Of a stretch of DNA of 64,000 nucleotides, positions 1-11,340 are shown piece after piece. Positions within the stretch are counted from its first letter, which is position 1. Each line of letters opens with the position of its first letter. Source of the DNA: Melieria omissa (lineage: Eukaryota; Arthropoda; Insecta; Diptera; Ulidiidae); contig OZ020269.1 in NCBI GenBank assembly GCA_963971225.1, positions 31,227,783 to 31,291,782 on the forward strand. The letters run 5' to 3'. Both the position numbers and the translations under genes were made by a program. Under the pieces are notes generated by a model, which saw only the letters and a list, made by a program, of their open reading frames with translations, did no database searches and was not told where the DNA came from.

Positions 1-600
1 ACGATTTCGAAAACAATTGTACCCATTAAAGTTAGTTAAAAATGAAATTATTATTAATCTTCTTATTATTTAGTTAGTTAGTTAGTTAGTTATTAGTCTT
101 ATTTAGTTGCTTACATTATGTCATATAGTCTAAAACTTTCGCGACTTAATTTTTTGAAATACAAATTTGATTTTGAATTAACATTTAAAGAATCAAGGGC
201 TTCAATTAATTTTTTGGCTGAAAGCGGTTATCAGCTTCAAATATTTGGCATTGTTACATTCGGAAATGTTTCAACTTGTCAGTAAATACACAATTATATA
301 AATATAGAAGACAGTTGTGTGTGTTTTTTTTTTATTAGTTATCATTGTTTTGATTTTAATTTGCGTTGAAATTATTTTTCCTAATTAACATTAATTACAT
401 TAAGTGTATGAAAATAAAATAAACAACTGCAGATTGGCTCAACTTAAAATGTATTGTTGAAACAAAAACAAAATCTATGCCGGATTTTAGAATTACGAAC
501 GCTTCAATTCTAAACTTTTTTAATTAGCCGATTTGCATTATTTGCATTACATATCAGTAATGACTGCGGGCAGGCATCATAAAACATAGTGAAGTTTAAT
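1..600. other. AT-rich spacer with short TTAG tetranucleotide run
   Basis: Unique-looking AT-rich DNA with no coding signal on either strand. A run of about six TTAG units lies near 69-92. I see nothing else that can be assigned. Confidence 0.6.
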
Positions 601-732
601 TAGCATGAATATCTGTGAACAGCTGCGTCATTTAAAGTAATTTCAAAGGGGATATTTATTATATTTTTTGATTTAATTATGAACTTTCGATTGATTAGTG
701 TGGGTTGAGAAGAACAAATATTTTGCCTATTT

Positions 733-800
733 TGCAACAGCAATTTTTGTATTTGTGGGGTTTTGAACTCCCACAACCCCTCTGGAACTCTCATCTGCTT
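733..800 (+). mobile_element. Fragment of a CAGTGGC-type hAT MITE
   Basis: The stretch GCAACAGCAATTTTTGTATT followed by a G-run/TTGAAC/C-run palindrome closely matches the reverse complement of the 63501-63630 element. Terminal inverted repeats are not clear here, so this looks like an eroded or partial copy. Membership rests on visual alignment only. Confidence 0.4.
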
Positions 801-835
801 TATATGGATAGCAATAGAAGTAGATAAGTGTTTTA

Positions 836-905
836 CTAGACCGAGCTGAGATTCGAACCTACTCCCTCGATATGAGAAGCCAACGTGTTACCCACTCGGG
901 GCTGG
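836..905 (-). repeat. tRNA-like segment (SINE-head candidate)
   Basis: On the minus strand a CCGAGTGGGTAACAC block (A-box-like) is followed about 30 bases later by GGTTCGAATC (B-box consensus). The spacing suits an internal RNA polymerase III promoter. No acceptor stem or regular anticodon stem can be drawn with confidence, so this is not called a tRNA gene. A tRNA-derived SINE head or a decayed tRNA copy is most likely. Confidence 0.4.
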
Positions 906-1080
906 TAGGGAGGCGGATAATTTTTAATTTTTTTTAATTTTTTTAAGTAATTTATTAAGTTTAAATAAATTATTTTTATTATTTAATAAAATTATAATCA
1001 ATTATTTAATTAAATTAATTATATTATACATTTACTAAATTTAATTAAATTATTTATTTAATAATAATAAATTATCATTA
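906..1080. repeat. AT-rich low-complexity tract
   Basis: Almost pure A/T with TTTTTAATT and AATTAAATT runs. No coding or RNA signal. Confidence 0.7.
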
Positions 1081-1722
1081 TGTTAGATCGTCTGCCTTCC
1101 AAGTCCTGATGACCGGGACACCCACATTTGCTGAATACTTTAGTGCTGGCTCAACTCGTTAAGAGATTTGCTGCACCCAGTGATAGATTTGGTGTTGTTT
1201 CTGCATGAGTCTAAAGCTTTAAGCGCAACTGTCCAAGAAGATATATACTTGCTTCCAGGTTACTTAACTGTGCGGTTGCTTAATAAAGTGAATTAATTAA
1301 GTTTTAACATTAAGTTTCTTTATTATATTTTACACAATTAACTGAGTGATTGTTGCATGAAAGCGAATCCCAAATGACTTCTTTTGAATTAAAAAACAAC
1401 TATTCTTAAAAAAAGTAATCAGAGTCTAAATGTGTGTTGACTGGTGTAATTTAAAAAATTAAACTTTAAAACATTCTTTCGGTGAATATGGAACAACCTG
1501 ATTTTGCTCTTTCGCTGCCGCCCTCTCTGTGTTGTTAGTACTTTGATTTTACTCTGCACTGTTTGCGAAAAGAAAGAAAAAAAACGTTTTTCGTTGCCGC
1601 AATTAACTTCATTAATTAAAAACTGCATTAAAATTTGCGCCAAAGTGCTGACGCGCCAACCCCTTCCGTTCGACCAGCAACGGCGCTCAAGGTGTGCTTT
1701 TGTTGTATTGCATCGCACCTAC

Positions 1723-1753
<31 letters not shown>

Positions 1754-2400
1754 TACTCACACTCATATAGGAGTAGTAGTAATAATAATGAAGAATGCGG
1801 CGTTTGATTTAAACGAAATTAGTGCGCAACCACTTCGTAATTGTACAACGACCGGCGAGCGAACGCGCCGCGCCGCATCTTCACATCTTCACATCTGCAG
1901 CCAAAGTTTTAAGTGCGCTGTCGTTGTGTTTGTGTTTTGCTTTCTGTGTGTGTGTGTGTGTATATGTGTTGCCGGTTTTATTGAATTGCGTTAAATTAAA
2001 ATTGCTCGTTGGTTCGTTGGTTGATTCGTGGGTTGGTTGGTTGATTCTTGGTGTGTTTGCTTTTTGCTGCCTGCACGTCGGTGTGACATGTTAATTAAAT
2101 GATGTTGCTTGATTTTTAATGCGCCGCTAATGCTCGTGCGATGCCACAATGACGACGGATCTTCACATTTTCACACGTCACCATTGCACTTGCACCATCG
2201 CAAATTATACGCGCGCCGCAACAATGCAACGCTGAGTGCAGCGGCAGTTGGCAGTTGGCAGCTCGCAGCTGGAGTTTTGAAACTTTTCGCTCAAATGAAA
2301 TAATGCACATGCAAGCGCCAACTGACACACTCGCTCGCCGCCGATGTGTGCCAACGGCTCGAGGCGGCCTGTCACCTCAAAGTTACCAATTCATGTTTGA
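1081..2400. other. GC-richer non-coding island with CA and TG microsatellites
   Basis: Contains a (CA)n run at about 1730-1753 and a (TG)n run at about 1945-1966, plus TTGG-type repeats near 2010-2042. Open frames here depend on the dinucleotide runs and look spurious. It resembles the other GC-richer islands of the window, which may be host regulatory DNA (inference). Confidence 0.45.
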
Positions 2401-2857
2401 CTTTTGCGGCAAATTGCATGTTGCATAGAATTCTTCTAGGTCAGCGCCGGCGATTGGGCGTGTTCGACAGTGCATCAACAAGAGTTGCACAGCACAAATG
2501 CGACACCAGTCAGTGACGATTCTTGTCCTATGCCATTATCAAGCAATCTACTATGATTTTACATTTTAATTATTAAGAAGAAGAAAAAGTCGATAAAGTG
2601 TGCCACCTTATTCAACACGACCTGGAAAACACGCAAAAGGGGTTCAAAATTGATACGAAATAGAGATATTTAATGATCTGAGATCAGGTCATTGTGAGGC
2701 TGATGATGACCCCATGAGACAAAAAAAACCAGGTTGTCGCAATCAACCACTCGCATCTATGAAATTGTTATAAGAAAAAAAAAAAAATATTGTTATTTTG
2801 CAAAGCAAAGAAGAAGATAATGTAGAGAAAAAATCGTGTTCCTAGCATATTCCACGA
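2401..2857. other. Unassigned spacer
   Basis: No coding, RNA or repeat structure recognised apart from short A-runs. Confidence 0.5.
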
Positions 2858-3490
2858 GGTTAGGTTAAGTTAAAGAAGGGCAGTGTGCGGCAAGCACTTC
2901 ACTTGAAGCCTCCATAGGGTCCACTCAGAAAGAACGAGAGCCAGCGGAACAGGACCTCAACGGCCAATACTAGTTAACCACAGACAATGAACTGTCAGTG
3001 ACTACGGGGCAGGGTTCTTTGAAATCGAGAACTGAATTCAAAGTAGGTGACCGTGGACATGGACTGACCTGTAACAGACGTTTAAGCTTTTAGCTCTTAG
3101 CGCCTCCTGATAAAAGCCTAACGGCTGTTTCCGGAGAGACAACGGACAGAAGGGTTTCAATGCTTTCCACCTCTATAAAATTCAAAAAGGAAAACCCATT
3201 GGGTTCATTGTGAATCCCCTCATTCTTGAATCCAGTGCTGTTCCCTATCTGTTGGGTTCCCTATAGATCCAGAAGGAGTATTTTTGGAACCATTTGGTCT
3301 TGGCCAGGAAATTGTGTAGATCAGTTATCTGTTCATCAGCTACTGCCGTAAGTCCACAGAAGAACCTGGGCTCAAGGGTCCGGAGGCGTTGTTCCTGCGG
3401 TGATGAACAATGGCATAAGAGGTGCTCGATTGATTCCACTGATTCTACTGTCTCCACAGCTTCTACATAGATCTGTGTTCTATGTTATTG
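2858..3490 (-). mobile_element. 3' remnant of an RNase H-bearing non-LTR retrotransposon
   Basis: Read on the minus strand, 3245-3457 encodes a cysteine/histidine-rich C-terminal module. It contains ESIEHLLCHC followed by an EQRLRTL segment, the post-RNase H module also visible at 48.0 and 58.8 kb. The stop is followed by about 370 bases of 3' UTR-like sequence ending at 2860-2876 in TTAGGTTAAG, i.e. a CCTAA-type tail on the element strand. RT and RNase H are missing, so this is a strongly 5'-truncated, dead copy. The clade (I, LOA or R1-like) cannot be fixed from this piece. Confidence 0.65.
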
Positions 3491-3654
3491 TGTTGGATCA
3501 AAGTCGTCCTGCGTTCGAAAGTCATTGGTTGTAGTTCCAACGCAACACCCAATGAAGAAACCTTTTCTATCCATAGTAGACCTTTGAAATCTACTTATAC
3601 GACATAACCATTATCGAATAGTAATGGTTGTAGCAAACTGAAGCACCATTCAGA

Positions 3655-3860
3655 ATCTACTTACTTACTTACTTAACTGGCCATAACAACCCGTTATCGG
3701 GTTACGGCCTGCCGCAAAACTTCTCTCCAGGCGCCTCTGCTTCGCGCGCGCCTTCTCCAGTTGGTCACACCAAGAGATACCAGGGCCTCTTCCACTTGGT
3801 CCTTCCACCGGAAGGACCAAGTGCTGCTCTTCCGGTGGAAGGATCAAGTGGAAGAATCTA
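3655..3860. repeat. Dispersed repeat with TTAC run and near-perfect hairpin
   Basis: Begins with a (TTAC)n run at 3659-3674. At about 3799-3850 CCACTTGGTCCTTCCACC and its near-exact inverse CCGGTGGAAGGATCAAGTGG face each other across a loop of about 14 bases with one mismatch. It looks like a locally inverted duplication in a dispersed repeat of unknown class. Confidence 0.45.
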
Positions 3861-4786
3861 CACTGGCTGTAATAACAGGATGAACTACAGAGTTCCGGAG
3901 GAAATGATGTTCAAGGAGAAGGTTGTAGGTTGACGGTACATCATTTGTCCATTCGCTTTCTTCATATGCTTAAACTTTAAAGCCTTCATACTATGGATTG
4001 TCAAACTTTGATGTTTTATGTCACAAGTTGTAAATTTTTCCTACCAGTCATTCAATTAATAATCCTCCCGCTATTCTTTAGTAGTCTCGCATTTAGTACA
4101 CAAAGTGAAAGTAAATAGATTCGATAGACTTTCGTGCCTTCGTTATCTCTGTTAGGCTCGTAAAGAAATACGATTCAAATATTAATGACATTTGTCTGTG
4201 GTACCACAGATCGCCATAGAAACTGTTGATGATCCTTCACATTGAAAAGATTTGGTACCATTTTCCCTGCTACAGCAAGCAGTTGAAGCTCTTGACGAAG
4301 CAAAAAAGGCCGTCTAGCCAGAGCTTCTGCTTTATCTTTGACATCGGACAAATACATCTAATATTATATATTATATTAGGATATCGAAGTACTCCAGATA
4401 ACATAGAGTTAGTGTTAGCAACGAGTACGGGACAAGTGCACAAGTGCTGAACAGTTTATAGTTTCTTCTGTCGCTGCAGCTTCTGCAAAAATCTTCATAG
4501 AATGGAAAAAGAAAGTTGTTGTTTATCTAAAAATGTTTCCGAAGAGAACCCCAAAAATGTTTAATATCAAAGAGACTTTTTCAGAGAGTTATGATCACTG
4601 TAAACAATCGTAGTTCAGAATATCTACAACTGAGCGGAATTTTGCCTTCATTTTGCACCACTTTGGTCACAACTTTAGAAAGATCTCACAATTTATCAAA
4701 CAAGTTCAGCCTAAAAATTATAGTGTATACAATTTTGAAGTTGATTATCATTTCAGTGATTTCATGCATCACAATGAGGCACAAGA
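3861..4786. other. Unassigned spacer
   Basis: Moderately AT-rich. Short open frames occur but show no recognisable domain or codon pattern. Confidence 0.5.
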
Positions 4787-5060
4787 ATTTTTATTTTATT
4801 TTATTTTATTTTATTTTATTTTATTTTATTTTATTTTATTTTATTTTATTTATTTTATTTATTTTATTTTATTTTATTTTATTTTATTTTATTTTATTTT
4901 ATTTTATTTTATTTTATTTTATTTTATTTTATTTTATTTTATTTTATTTTATTTTATTTTATTTTATTTTATTTTATTTTATTTTATTTTATTTTAGTTT
5001 ATTTTATTTTATTTTATTTTATTTTATTTTATTTTATTTTATTTTATTTTATTTTATTTT
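4787..5060. repeat. (TTTTA)n pentanucleotide array, about 274 bp
   Basis: Near-perfect TTTTA repeats with rare shorter or substituted units (TTTA near 4850-4862; one TTTAG near 4995). The unit has no stop codon in any forward frame, which makes long false open frames of F, Y, I and L. A T-rich decay zone follows to about 5110. Confidence 0.97.
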
Positions 5061-5110
5061 TAATTTTTTTGTATTTTTTGTATTTTTTTTTAATTTTTTT
5101 AAATTAAATT

Positions 5111-6000
5111 AAATTTTATTTTTTTTAAATAGTTTTTGAGTTCTCACAAGAACTCAAATGTTTCATCTTTCATCTTTTTTTCTAAAATTCATTTAACAAC
5201 ACAACGCAAATTTCCTTAAATTTTGGGCCAAGTCTTCGGTGCTCCAATACAAATAACAAACAATTCTTTCAAACAGTTTTTCTCGCTTGTGTTATGTCTT
5301 TACATAAATATTTATGTGTAAACTGTGCACAAAAATGTATGTCGATGACTGCACATTGCATTCTTTTGACACACTTTTACACCTTTGCCGAGTACATATT
5401 GGCATTTGTATTTGTTGTTGTTGTTGTTGCAAGTTAAATGCTTACAAATACTCGTACATAAATATATGAAATTTCTTCTGAATCACTCACAGCTTGAATT
5501 GGGATGCGCGAAACTTCTGGAAAAATGTGCAACTTTTGTGCTAAAATATTAGGTCGCTGCTTTAATTGCCTGAAGACTGAAGAATAATGGCCACAAACCT
5601 GCTTGTAGAAACGTGCAACAACTACAACATTTCTAATCTTTGTGTAAAGTCAAATAAAAAGTGTTTGAATGAAGAATTCATTTTACTTACTTTTTGTTTT
5701 TGTCTTTGCTGTAAGTGATACCGACGCCAACTACTTTCTAATCACAATTTCTATTGGGTTCTATGACCATATTTAGTAGCTGGAATAAGTGTGAGAAACG
5801 CTACTGCATTTTTTCTCACTTTTTACTGGGACATGTTGAGAATTTTTCATTCGTGATTGTTCGTTAGTTTGTGCAGTTTTCAACATGTGGCAGCGACATA
5901 AGTTGGGCCGCGTTTGAATGCGTCAATGTACTTAAGTACCTATATGAGAATTCATATATATTCGTACATAACTGCAACGATAGCCTAAATTCTATTTACT
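5111..6000. other. Unassigned spacer
   Basis: Includes a short (GTT)n run near 5417-5432. No gene signal seen. Confidence 0.5.
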
Positions 6001-6250
6001 TTTCAAATCCAGTATTATTTAGTATGATTAAGTAAATTATTTATTTAATTTAATTTAAATAATATAACGTTTTCATTTTAATTAAAGTTTCCGAGTTCAT
6101 TAGTTGTTAAGTTAAGTAAACTTTTAAATTTAACATAATTAATAAACTATTTCATTTCCTAAGTTATTAAATTTATTCAATTACTTAATTAAATCAACTC
6201 ATTTGAATTGTCTAATAATATTAAATTTCTCAATTATTCAGTGCAATTGA
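6001..6250. repeat. AT-rich low-complexity tract
   Basis: TTTAATTTAATTTAAAT-like sequence with no coding signal. Confidence 0.6.
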
Positions 6251-7600
6251 CTTGGTTCAATTTGTTATAATTTCTTGGCCGCAGCAATTGTGAGAATAGT
6301 TTCTCTGGCTGGGGTTCTCGAGGCTGAAACGAAATCCGGTAAAAGCGGCAGCAAATCGTTGAGCTGACTTGGTTCGTTGTTTATTGTTGTTATTGTGTTG
6401 CTGTTGCTGTATATGCGTCGACAGGTCGAAAGCACAACAAACCAATAATTAGAACACATATTCCAAGAACGATGAAGCCGCTCACCGGTGTCGGTGCCGG
6501 CAAGTGCGACGCCCGTCTGTAAGTGGCGTCCAGGCACGGCACGGCGGCGGTGGCGACGATGGCATTGTTTCGCAGTGGTGATAATAGAATGTGGTCGAAC
6601 ATGAAGCTGCAAAAGATTGCTGAAACGAGCGTAGCGCAGCACTTGCGAAGAGAAGCGAGGCGGCGGCGGCGGGGCGGCGCGCACATTTCTTTGTTCCGTT
6701 GACACTATTTGTGCACTCGCATGCGAATGTTGCAAGTAATAAATACGACGTCATGTCAATTACTGCCAAGCAGCACCGAACAACGCCAGCGACGGAAACG
6801 ACGCAACGAACAATAAAGCAAAACTCGTACAGAACAACGGCGACAGCGGCAGCGTTCAGCGTTCAGTGCGCACAAGACGCCAATTTCATTGCAAATTACA
6901 AAGCACTGCAAAGCTGCGAACATTTCAGTTACGCCAACGGTGGCTCGAATGTTGTGGCAACAGCAGTTATGGCCGAGCCGGGTCGGGTCGGGCGGCGGCA
7001 ACTGTAGCGCAGCAGCACAGCAACAGTCGGCACTGTTGGCTGCGCTGACGGTGGCCGACTTAATAAGTGAAAGAATGAAATGAAAACTTGTCTTTAATTA
7101 AAACAGGAGTGTTGCAGAAAAATGCTCCGAAAGAATAATTAAAAAAAAAAAAGAAAAACAACAACAACAGCGGCTGTACAGCCGGACAGCTGGCAGCGAA
7201 CCACTCAACCAGAGACGCATGTGAACGACACTGACATTGAGTTCGCTGCAAAAGAACGACAATTGTAGCAACAGCAACAACAATTGTAATAACCACTACG
7301 CCAACAACAATAACAAACAAGTGCACATTAAAGCAAGAACAACGAGTGCAACTAACCAACCGAGCAACCAACCAACCAACAACAACCACAATGCGAGTTA
7401 TACGAAAATGTATGGCATAATGAAAGGCAACAACAACAATAAGAGTAAAACAAGAACTAATTGTAAGTATGATGTGGACTTGGGAGGGGAAAAATGTACC
7501 AACAAAGCGCACAGGAATCAAGAAAAACAAGTTCAAACGCCACGAAATGTTCTTCTAGCTTCATTTGGCTTAAATGAGAAAAATGCTAAGAGATTTTAAT
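6251..7600. other. GC-richer island with opa-like CAG/AAC repeats
   Basis: A roughly 1.3-kb island with CGG, CAG and AAC triplet runs (for example 6655-6680 and 7255-7340). Frames on both strands stay open because of the triplets. A minus-strand frame at 6390-6686 ends in a hydrophobic segment (FIVLGICVLIIGLLCF), but nothing else supports coding. It is more like UTR or regulatory DNA of a fly gene (inference). Confidence 0.4.
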
Positions 7601-8290
7601 GAACCAAACATGTAGTTAACTTGGTCCGTAATGCGAACTGCAACCCAGCCTTTGCGGTTTACTGCAGCCCAAAGGACGAAAGGACATAAAAAGCGAGGAA
7701 CTAATGGGCGAAAGGAAGAAAGTTGCTTTTTATATGAATACTTAAATAATACAAAGCAAGAGAGTGTCAGGCGACTTATTCAGAGTCTGCAGGTAGAACC
7801 ACAGATGTCACTGAACGTACCACATCAATTTTAGGCAACTTTTCAGTTAAAATGTTTCCCTATTTTAGTAAAAGTATGCAAATATCATCGAAATAACTTT
7901 AAGGAAGAACAAAATGGTTAAAGGGTCTAAGAGATTAAAGGGTCTAGCAGAATATTTGGGACAATTCCATAATTTTCCATATTTAATTCATTACTGAAAT
8001 CTGGCAATCCTGCAACGCTATATAAAAGTAGACGAATCATGCCCATTATGGATGCTGTGTCTAAGTGGATTTCTAACCCTACTAGTATATAATTTCCTGC
8101 CAATATATGTACTTGTGCCCACTAGCGGGTTGGTAGATTTAAAAGCAGGCAGTCACACAGAAGATTCATTGCTAAATTGATACAGCTGATAATTCTGATT
8201 ACGAGCATCCACAGACTCTCCCATACTGATCGTACGAGTCTTTCATGCACCAAGGTTAAACAAACCAAATTTTAGCCAGTCGCTTTTTCC
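7601..8290. other. Unassigned spacer
   Basis: No recognised coding or RNA signal. It grades into the 30-bp repeat region at its right end. Confidence 0.45.
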
Positions 8291-9480
8291 CAATGGGACC
8301 GGAACCAGGTTTTCATGACGTGAGCCTAAATGAATCATAATTTTATGAGGTCCATTGTGCCAGGTTTTCATGAGATTAGTTTAACTAAGATGTTCTTTAG
8401 ATTTTCAACAATCGAACTTAAGAGCCAGCTGTTCTAGAACGAGGCTTTTATGAACCTGGTTCAATTGGGAGAAAGCTTATTGTTCCGGTTGGCAATAAGA
8501 TAGGCCTTAATGAGCCGGGCTTAAATAAGTAAGCTTTTCCAGCTATGGATTTTTACCAGCTGGTCTTAGAAGACAGGCTCAGACAGGAATAATTTAACGA
8601 GCCAGATTTTCATAAGCCGGATTTCAATGTGGCAGACTTGAATGAAACATATTTCCATTAGCTGAATTTAATGGGTTGGGGTTCCATGAACCAAGCTTCC
8701 ATGAGGTGGACTTATGTAAATGAGTCAGGCTTCTGTGAGCTGATTTTAAATAAGTTAGGTTTCCTTTAGCTGAACGTAAATCAATCAGGCTTCAAATAAG
8801 TCAGGCTTTATTTGATGGACTTAGTTGAATCAGGATTTTTTGAGTTGAGCTTAAATAAGTCAGACTGATTTAGGCTTCTAAGAACTGAAATTAAATAAGT
8901 CAGACTACCATTAGCTGAATTTAAGTAAGTCAGGTTTTCATAAGCTGAACTTAATTCAATCAGATTTCAATTTAAATAAATCGGGCTTTCATGAGTTGGG
9001 CTTTAATAAGCAAGACTTTTATGACTCAAACTTTTATCTGCCAGGCTCTAATGAAGATGACTTCTTTAAACCGGACTTGAAGAAGTTAGGCTTCTTCCAT
9101 TGAAATATGTTGGGCTTCCATGAGCTGGACTTAAATGAGTCAGGATTCTATGAGCTGAAATTAAATAAGTCAGGCTTCCATGAGCTGAATTTAAGTAAGT
9201 CAGGTTTCCATAAGCTGAACTAGAATCAATCAGACTTCCTTTTACATAAGTCGCGCTTTTATGAGCTGAACTTAAATAAGCAAGACGAAGAATAAGTAGA
9301 AATAAGGAGTCTCTGAACTGGATTCCATGAGCTGGACTTAAATGAGTTAGGTTTCTACTATTTGAATAAGTTGGGCTTCTATGAGTTGGACTTATATAAA
9401 CAAGACTTTTATGAGTTAGAGTTTTATCTGCAAGCTAACTTCTATAAGCTGGACTTAAAAGAGTCAGAGTCAAAGAATCT
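8291..9480. repeat. 30-bp minisatellite, degenerate, about 1.2 kb
   Basis: The unit is about 30 bp, roughly GAGCTGAACTTAAATAAGTC followed by AGGCTTCCAT. Three adjacent units at about 9125-9214 are nearly identical; copies further left (8300-8700) are more diverged. Because 30 is a multiple of three, clean stretches read as a 10-residue repeat (ELNLNKSGFH), but stops and indels break the frame in most units. About 35-40 units are estimated by eye. Confidence 0.8.
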
Positions 9481-9940
9481 AAAAATCTTCACAATTTTTT
9501 AAACAATTTTTGTCATTAATCACTCAAGAATGAAACTTCCTGAAATGGCTTTCTACTAAATCGAAACAAAAAAAGGAAATATCCTTCCAAGAATCTTAAA
9601 ATGTTCAATCATTATTTCAATAATTTTTGTCATTAATTAATAAAGAATAAAACTTCATGATGACTTCATGAAAAAAATGCATGCCTTTGTGTTTATTTTT
9701 TTTATTGCACCCTTTTTATTCATTCCACTTCAGCTTAACTACAACTTAACACAAACAAAACATACAAAATGGGCGCGGTATGAAATTTGCTTTTGTAAAC
9801 TTCGTTCATTCATTGCATAAACTATACAATTTGCTGCATACAATTTAAATAAATTAAATTAGACACTTTAACTTTCAATATTCAAGGCTTCAGTATCACT
9901 AATAATGTCAAATGTATCACCATCAAAATTGCTTTTGTAA
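9481..9940. other. Unassigned spacer
   Basis: AT-rich. Two similar segments (AATCTTCACAATTTTTTAAACAA near 9477 and AATCTTAAAATGTTCAATCA near 9592) hint at a short duplicated unit. No gene seen. Confidence 0.4.
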
Positions 9941-9949
9941 ACTGCTTCA

Positions 9950-10075
9950 TGAAATGTAATTCTCCTAAACTTCCTAGTAAACAATTCTTGCTCTTAAAAT
10001 TCTCCTAAACGTCCAAGAATCTCCTAAATCTAGTAGGAAGTATCCTGATCTGTCAAGACTGGATTAAGATGTCCT
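9950..10075 (+). mobile_element. Right-end fragment of a hAT-like MITE (CTCCTAAA family)
   Basis: Repeated CTCCTAAA motifs and the terminal block AATCTCCTAAATCTAGTAGG then CTGATCTGTCAAGAC closely match the right end of the 27549-28071 element. Only the right portion is present and no target duplication is visible. Confidence 0.5.
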
Positions 10076-10088
10076 TTAGATATGAATG

Positions 10089-10208
10089 ACTCGATACAGT
10101 GGCACGCACAGGATTTTATTTTGGAGGGTTTTGCGCACAACTTTTGAGCCGAATGCCATTCAAAACCATATTTTGTATCAGTAATATATGTGCCCTACTG
10201 ACTCGATA
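10089..10208 (+). mobile_element. hAT-type MITE with perfect 8-bp target duplication
   Basis: The element spans 10097-10200 (104 bp). It starts CAGTGGCACGCACAGG and ends in the inverse of CAGTAGGGCACATA. It is flanked exactly by ACTCGATA (10089-10096 and 10201-10208). CAGTG-type termini and an 8-bp duplication are the hallmark of hAT elements. There is no coding capacity, so it was moved in trans. The duplication is perfect, so insertion may be fairly recent. It interrupts a tRNA-like sequence that resumes at 10201. Confidence 0.85.
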
Positions 10209-10260
10209 GCCGAGTGGGGCACTAAGGCCAAACTGGTACTAATTACTTGTATAAATGAAC
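10201..10260 (+). repeat. tRNA-like 5' segment (A-box only)
   Basis: GATAGCCGAGTGGGGCACTA resembles a tRNA D-arm/A-box of the serine/leucine style. No B-box follows, so this is at best a broken tRNA-derived repeat. The MITE at 10097-10200 lies immediately upstream. Confidence 0.3.
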
Positions 10261-11340
10261 GAAAAAGCATCTAAAATTTTACAGGATATCTATACAGCGA
10301 GTGTTGAGCTGTTAATAGGCAATAATTACCACCTGAAAGGGCAGCCATCGAGTTGAATTCTAATAAATAAGAATCTCTATTTATTAAAAAGGAACTTTTG
10401 TCAGTTTGTATGTTTGTCGAAATGTCCTTTATTGACTTGGAAACTACTTGACCAATCTGAATCTGAAATTTTAACGCATTTGGTGACATGTCCTGAAGAA
10501 GGTTTCAGGATATCTTTTGCTGTTCATGGGCAACAAACCGTCCAAACAAGCCAAACTTTTAATATTTGCTAATGTCGCAATTATAAATCGATATAGCGTT
10601 GCCCTATTGATCTGTCATTCCATTGGTTAGTATAAAAATACTTTACTTTTAACATAAAAAATTAAAAAAAAAACAAAAACCTAACAATTATTTTCGAATT
10701 AAAACCATAATTCGCTAAAGCACTAAGAATTGCTATGAAAAACTTACTCCAATTCATTCACAAATTTTTGCTAAAAAGCTCAAACTTATCTAAAATTATT
10801 TGCATATCTATCAACTTTTTACTGCATTCGAAATGTGTTGCCGCTTTACTGGTTGCATGTTTGCATCTCTTCCGCAAAGCAGGAAATGCAGTGACAGTGA
10901 AAGCTAAACCAAACTTTAGTTTCAAAATCTTAATCCTTGTAAATATTTTTATTGTAATCCGCTTGTAGCGCAAAGTCAACATTTCGACATGAACGCTTGT
11001 TGTTTTAAGAGTTTTACAGTTTCACAGTTTTACAGTTTCACAATTTTGTTGTGCTTTAATCCTGCCAGATGGCGGCGCACGTATGCAATATTTACCTGTT
11101 GCACGTTGTTTGTGTTGTTGCTGTCTGTTTGGCTGTTTGTATGTTTGTTTGTTGCTTCTGCGATTATGGCTGTTGCTGCGACAGCTGAGCTTCTTATTGT
11201 AGCCAAAGTTAATGCAACAACGAGTTGAAATTTGCAGGTTTTGTTTTTTGCAGCTTTGGTCCTGGCCACTCGATTTAAATACTTTCGGCCAAAATTCACA
11301 AAATTGTTTCGTATATCAACCAACACTTTTTTGCTAAACA
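10261..11340. other. Unassigned spacer
   Basis: Open frames on both strands are short and without recognisable domains. Some text (10430-10560) has the feel of dispersed-repeat sequence but could not be assigned. Confidence 0.45.

Noticed and set aside
836..905. tRNA gene on the minus strand
   Set aside because: B-box and A-box are present but the acceptor and anticodon stems do not form.
4591..5112. Long open frame of F, Y, I, L residues over the (TTTTA)n array (also 16316-16600 and 25143-25370)
   Set aside because: TTTTA units contain no stop in any forward frame; the frame exists only because of the repeat.
6390..6686. Minus-strand frame with a membrane-like FIVLGICVLIIGLLCF segment
   Set aside because: Three frames overlap here on one strand, driven by CGG/CAG triplets; no splice or start support.
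7060..7599. Frames with poly-N, poly-V and poly-I runs
   Set aside because: AAC/GTT triplet repeats give such frames on both strands; typical opa-like artefact.
8291..9480. CRISPR array
   Set aside because: The repeats are contiguous and degenerate with no unique spacers; the DNA is eukaryotic.
10261..10560. Helitron or Tc1-like dispersed element
   Set aside because: Texture is suggestive but no ends, inverted repeats or coding were found.
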